From Bacillota bacterium (GTDB lineage: Bacteria; Bacillota; Clostridia; Lachnospirales; Lachnospiraceae), in the NCBI GenBank assembly GCA_023390555.1, contig JAEWCQ010000022.1:54076-118075 (forward strand): a stretch of 64,000 bases of DNA, read 5' to 3'. This document shows positions 61,447 through 64,000 of this stretch, in pieces. Within the stretch, counting starts at the first letter, position 1; the number at the start of each line of letters is the position of its first letter. The notes under the pieces were generated by a model. The model had not been told where the DNA came from and ran no database searches. It was given only the letters and a program-made list of their open reading frames with translations. Both the position numbers and the translations under genes were made by a program.

Positions 61447-61519
61447 TCTTATTCTATCAGGAAAGACCTTATTGCATTAATTAATAAAAGTTATGATTTT
61501 CCTATAGAAAATTTAGATG

Positions 61520-61600
61520 CACTGCTTCGCGCGCAGAACAAAAGCTGTACACTCGAAGCAGTAGAATGCGGGAGTGTACGAAGTACAACTTTGTTCCATA
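61520..61600 (+). repeat. Structured element, copy 2 (related to 5080-5139)
   Basis: It contains AGCAGTAGAATGCGGGAGTG followed by TACGAAGT, which matches the minus strand at 5080-5139. ACTGCTTCG (61521-61529) pairs exactly with CGAAGCAGT (61554-61562), and GTACACTC pairs with GAGTGTAC, so two alternative folds are possible. No gene is coded here. Confidence 0.55.
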
Positions 61601-61625
61601 AAGTCAGGCTCTGTTCTTTTTTTCG

Positions 61626-61865
61626 CTATTTCTGGTATCCGCAGGCGCTTCGTTCCGGTCGGTCCATATCTCCGTGAACGTATGCCGTACGAAATGAACG
61701 GGTGATTTCATCGATCTCCCGGATTCCGTCAATATAATCCTGATACATGTCATAACCATAGGAACCTGCCGCCTCATCACAGCCTACTTCTCCGTATCCC
61801 AATGCATCTTTCACAATCTGCTCCCTCTGTGTCTTCGTTGTATTTTTAATCAGATATTCTTCCAT
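61626..61865 (-). CDS. Small conserved protein (often mislabelled PurH-like)
   Basis: The 79-residue protein starts MEEYLIKNTTKTQREQIVKD after GTGAGGAACAGA and continues with DALGYG, YQDYIDGIREIDEI and FRTAYVHGD. Similar small proteins in Clostridia carry the label 'purine biosynthesis protein PurH' with no sequence reason. Function unknown. It starts 19 bases after the GH13 gene and is probably in its operon. Confidence 0.7.
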   Translation of the reverse strand: MEEYLIKNTTKTQREQIVKDALGYGEVGCDEAAGSYGYDMYQDYIDGIREIDEITRSFRTAYVHGDMDRPERSACGYQK

Positions 61866-61884
61866 TCTGTTCCTCACTTTCTTT

Positions 61885-63645
61885 TCAAATTCCCTTGATA
61901 ATGCAGCATCCATCCGGCTGCATTCTGCCATCCTCAGATAAACCATAAGAAAAGAGCACCTCTCCCTGTAACGGAAGATTCACCGCTTCTCCGGAGGCAT
62001 TCAAAATCACGTGCAGTTCCTGTTCTTGTGCCGCATGTTTTACATAATGAATCAGCCGGGAGGCGGAATGTTCCTGTATCCAACGGATTCCTGCACTTCT
62101 GCACGATGCATGTTCCCTGCGTACCGCAATCAACTGCTTCATCCTGCGGAGCTCTTCCTCATATACTCCATCCCGGATCGCATCCCATGGCATACAGCGT
62201 CTGCAGTCCGGATCAAAGCCTCCCTGCATGGCAATTTCTGTTCCATAATAAATGCAGGGAGAGCCCTCCATCGTAAAAAGCACCGCCAGCTGCTGATAAA
62301 ATTTCCCGCTCGTTCCCGTTCTGGTACTGAGCCTGTCCGTATCATGTGAATCGAGCAGATTAAACAAAACACGGTTCGTCTGATTCATATAGATGCCGTA
62401 ACACCGGTTGATTTCATGCTCAAAGTCCACAGCCGACCGGTTTTCATCAATAAAGAAATCATTCAGACTCTGTGCAAGCGGATAGTTCATGACAGAGTCA
62501 TACTCATCCCCCATCAGCCAGTTGATGGAATCATGCCAGATCTCTCCAAGTAAATAGACATCGGGATTCACGGATTTTAATTGTTTGCGGAGCTCCTTTA
62601 AGAACGCATGGGAAACTTCATTTCCAACATCAAACCGAATCCCGTCAATCTGCCACTCGGTCAGCCAGTAGGTACAAAGCTGCTTGAAATATGCAATGAC
62701 CTCCGGATTGTTCGTATTCAGTTTCGGCATTTGTCCATAAAATGCAAACGCATCATATTTTCCATCCCGCGTATTGTGATTTTGTCTGTCAAACGGCCAC
62801 TGATGGATAAAAAACCAGTCGTAATACGCGGAAGAAGGTCCCTTTTCCATCACATCCTGCCATGGTGCAAAATGCTCTCCGCAATGATTGAACACAGCAT
62901 CCAGCATGACTCGGATTCCCGCCTTATGCGCATCTTCGACCAGCTTTTTCAGTTCTTCCTCATTGCCAAAGGATTCGTCAATTTTATAGTAATCCGTCGT
63001 ATTGTATTTATGATTTGACTCTGCCGAAAAAATCGGAGTCAGATAGATACCTGTTATTCCCAGATCCCGCAGATACGGAATCTGGGTACGGATACCTCTC
63101 AGATCCCCTCCGTATACATCCAGATGCTGTACCTGTTCGCACTTCCACGGTTTCACCCATTTTGAATTCAGGGAAGCATCTCCATTGCAAAAACGGTCCG
63201 GAAAGATCTGATACCAGACGGTGTGAGCGACCCAGTCCGGCGTACTGTTGACATCTGCCGGATTGATCCACGGAAAGAAAAAGCACTGTTCCCTTCTTCC
63301 CTGAACCGCCATCCGTTCTCTGGTGTAACAGCCGTCTTCAAAGTAATAAAGCACCTCTTCCCCTTCCCACAGTTCAAAATAATATTTGCACCGCCGATAC
63401 TGCGGTGTCACTGTGACTGTCCACAGCTTCTGGTACGCCAGCTTTCTGACATTATTTATCTCTTTTCTTTCTCCGCTCCATTTTTCAGAGCCTCCCATAA
63501 TTCCTGCCGAAAAAGGATCTCCGTAACAGATATAAACGCGTTCTACCTCATACCCGGTACGAATGGATATTTCCAGTTCCTGTTCATTCAATGCATAGCA
63601 TTCATTTAAAGCGGAACGGTGTGTAATCAGCCCCATCTCCATCAT
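61885..63645 (-). CDS. GH13 glycoside hydrolase (neopullulanase/cyclomaltodextrinase-like)
   Basis: The 586-residue protein has an N-terminal beta-sandwich (about 1-120) and a GH13 barrel with the four conserved regions: DAVFNHCGEH, GIRFDVGNEV (nucleophile Asp), LLGEIWHDS (acid Glu) and LLDSHDTDR. The insert YNTTDYYKIDESFGNEEEL and VWYQIFPDRFCNGD fit intracellular alpha-glucan enzymes. No signal peptide. ATG at 63645 or 63642 both follow GGAGG; the former is used here. Confidence 0.9.
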   Translation of the reverse strand: MMEMGLITHRSALNECYALNEQELEISIRTGYEVERVYICYGDPFSAGIMGGSEKWSGERKEINNVRKLAYQKLWTVTVTPQYRRCKYYFELWEGEEVLYYFEDGCYTRERMAVQGRREQCFFFPWINPADVNSTPDWVAHTVWYQIFPDRFCNGDASLNSKWVKPWKCEQVQHLDVYGGDLRGIRTQIPYLRDLGITGIYLTPIFSAESNHKYNTTDYYKIDESFGNEEELKKLVEDAHKAGIRVMLDAVFNHCGEHFAPWQDVMEKGPSSAYYDWFFIHQWPFDRQNHNTRDGKYDAFAFYGQMPKLNTNNPEVIAYFKQLCTYWLTEWQIDGIRFDVGNEVSHAFLKELRKQLKSVNPDVYLLGEIWHDSINWLMGDEYDSVMNYPLAQSLNDFFIDENRSAVDFEHEINRCYGIYMNQTNRVLFNLLDSHDTDRLSTRTGTSGKFYQQLAVLFTMEGSPCIYYGTEIAMQGGFDPDCRRCMPWDAIRDGVYEEELRRMKQLIAVRREHASCRSAGIRWIQEHSASRLIHYVKHAAQEQELHVILNASGEAVNLPLQGEVLFSYGLSEDGRMQPDGCCIIKGI

Positions 63646-63700
63646 TACTGCCTCCAAACTGCATGACAACTTCCTCACATGCATTATTTTTGATTTGTTA

Positions 63701-63715
63701 ATTGTATTATACAAT
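63701..63715. promoter_or_regulatory. 15-bp palindrome at the GH13 promoter
   Basis: ATTGTAT-T-ATACAAT is a perfect palindrome that includes a minus-strand TATAAT. It lies about 55 bases before the GH13 start. GntR-type sugar regulators (TreR-like) bind such sites. The gap from 63716 to 63911 is AT-rich and shows no gene. Confidence 0.5.
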
Positions 63716-63911
63716 ACTTTTTTTTCAATTTCTTGAAATATCATCCATATTATTAATACAATCCTATCATTTTTAAAATGGCATTGCCAAACTCAAGAAG
63801 CGGAGGATACATTTTTTTATTTCATTCTGTTTATTCTATCCTATTTTATTCCAACATGTTTCGGTAAAAAACCGGTTCTAAACTATAGTTGGGGGTAAAC
63901 AAAAAATAAAT

Positions 63912-63984
63912 AGGCATAGGTCTTGGATTCCTCTATAATAAAGTCACCACAACAACATTATAGAGAAAGGAACCATAACCTATG
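63912..63984. repeat. Long imperfect inverted repeat before the right-edge gene
   Basis: GGCATAGGT (from 63912) with TTCCTCTATAAT is complementary to ATTATAGAG, GGAACC and ACCTATGCC near 63955-63987, with small gaps. A transcript could form a long hairpin that ends in the start codon. Such structures are seen upstream of some transposase genes. Confidence 0.5.
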
Positions 63985-64000
63985 CCTTCACTAAATTTTA
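63982..64000 (+). CDS. Partial gene at right edge, possibly a transposase
   Basis: An ATG at 63982 opens MPSLNF and continues past the window edge; GAAAGGAACC lies upstream. The hairpin before it hints at an insertion sequence, but six residues do not allow a family call. Confidence 0.3.

Noticed and set aside
61336..61677. 113-residue plus-strand frame across 61336-61677
   Set aside because: It runs through the padR promoter, a terminator hairpin and the structured element; these explain the sequence better.

Overview
The window looks like chromosome from a strictly anaerobic, low-to-moderate GC Gram-positive of the Clostridia, most likely Lachnospiraceae. The evidence is the gene order of the six-gene Rnf complex (rnfC-D-G-E-A-B), a trimeric electron-bifurcating [FeFe] hydrogenase, an anaerobic (cobalt-early) cobalamin operon with cbiK/cbiM/cbiN, strong AGGAGG ribosome binding sites, and families such as YibE/F, DUF2992/YjdF and DUF4176. 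I cannot name the genus or species.

Layout. 1-5625 (minus): a partial gene, the Rnf operon and an RseC-like gene, from a strong promoter near 5800. 5950-8440: galactokinase with a divergent AraC-type regulator. 8445-10276: thiolase and its TetR-type neighbour, with an operator lying inside the promoter spacer. 10350-17420: HelD-like helicase, a fused ABC transporter, and a divergent two-component system. 17429-37065 (minus): a roughly 19-kb cobalamin operon of 21 genes. It covers cobalt uptake (CbiMNQO), corrin ring synthesis (CbiK, L, H, F, G, D, C, a CbiJ-CbiE-CbiT fusion, CbiA, CbiP), aminopropanol and loop assembly (CobD, CbiB, CobU, a degenerate CobU-like protein, CobS, CobT, CobC). It is preceded by a cobalamin riboswitch whose terminator hairpin contains the ribosome binding site of the first gene. 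It lacks uroporphyrinogen-III methyltransferase and cob(I)alamin adenosyltransferase, which must be elsewhere if the pathway is complete.

37080-39475 is an accessory cassette resembling a type VII secretion (LXG/WXG-like) effector module: a DUF4176 protein, a small helical protein with a YxxxE motif, a toxin-like protein with a glycine-zipper N-terminus and a RelA/SpoT-synthetase-like C-terminus, and two small genes that may be immunity proteins. The base composition drops sharply inside the toxin-like gene. 39817-44848: a hemerythrin-HIT fusion and HydABC. 45297-50741: phosphoesterase, a Nudix-membrane fusion, a YhgE/Pip-type membrane protein and its TetR-type regulator. 50896-54333: DHH phosphoesterase, a YibE/F pair and a stand-alone FakA-like domain. 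54497-57446: a Cys-rich protein, TrpB2, YjdF with a structured leader, and a YbaK-type editing protein. 57505-61372: a broken DNA-glycosylase zinc finger, an ABC-F protein with an attenuator-like leader, DUF6483, DUF2812 and PadR. 61626-63645: a small protein and a GH13 enzyme. The window ends in what may be the left end of an insertion sequence.

Rnf and HydABC together suggest that the cell moves electrons between ferredoxin, NADH and H2 and makes an ion gradient. No tRNA, rRNA or CRISPR array was seen. The less-explained items are the RelA-like effector cassette, a structured element present twice (5080-5139 and 61520-61600) with apparent covariation, the hemerythrin-HIT and Nudix-membrane fusions, and two hairpin terminators that carry the ribosome binding site of the gene they precede.
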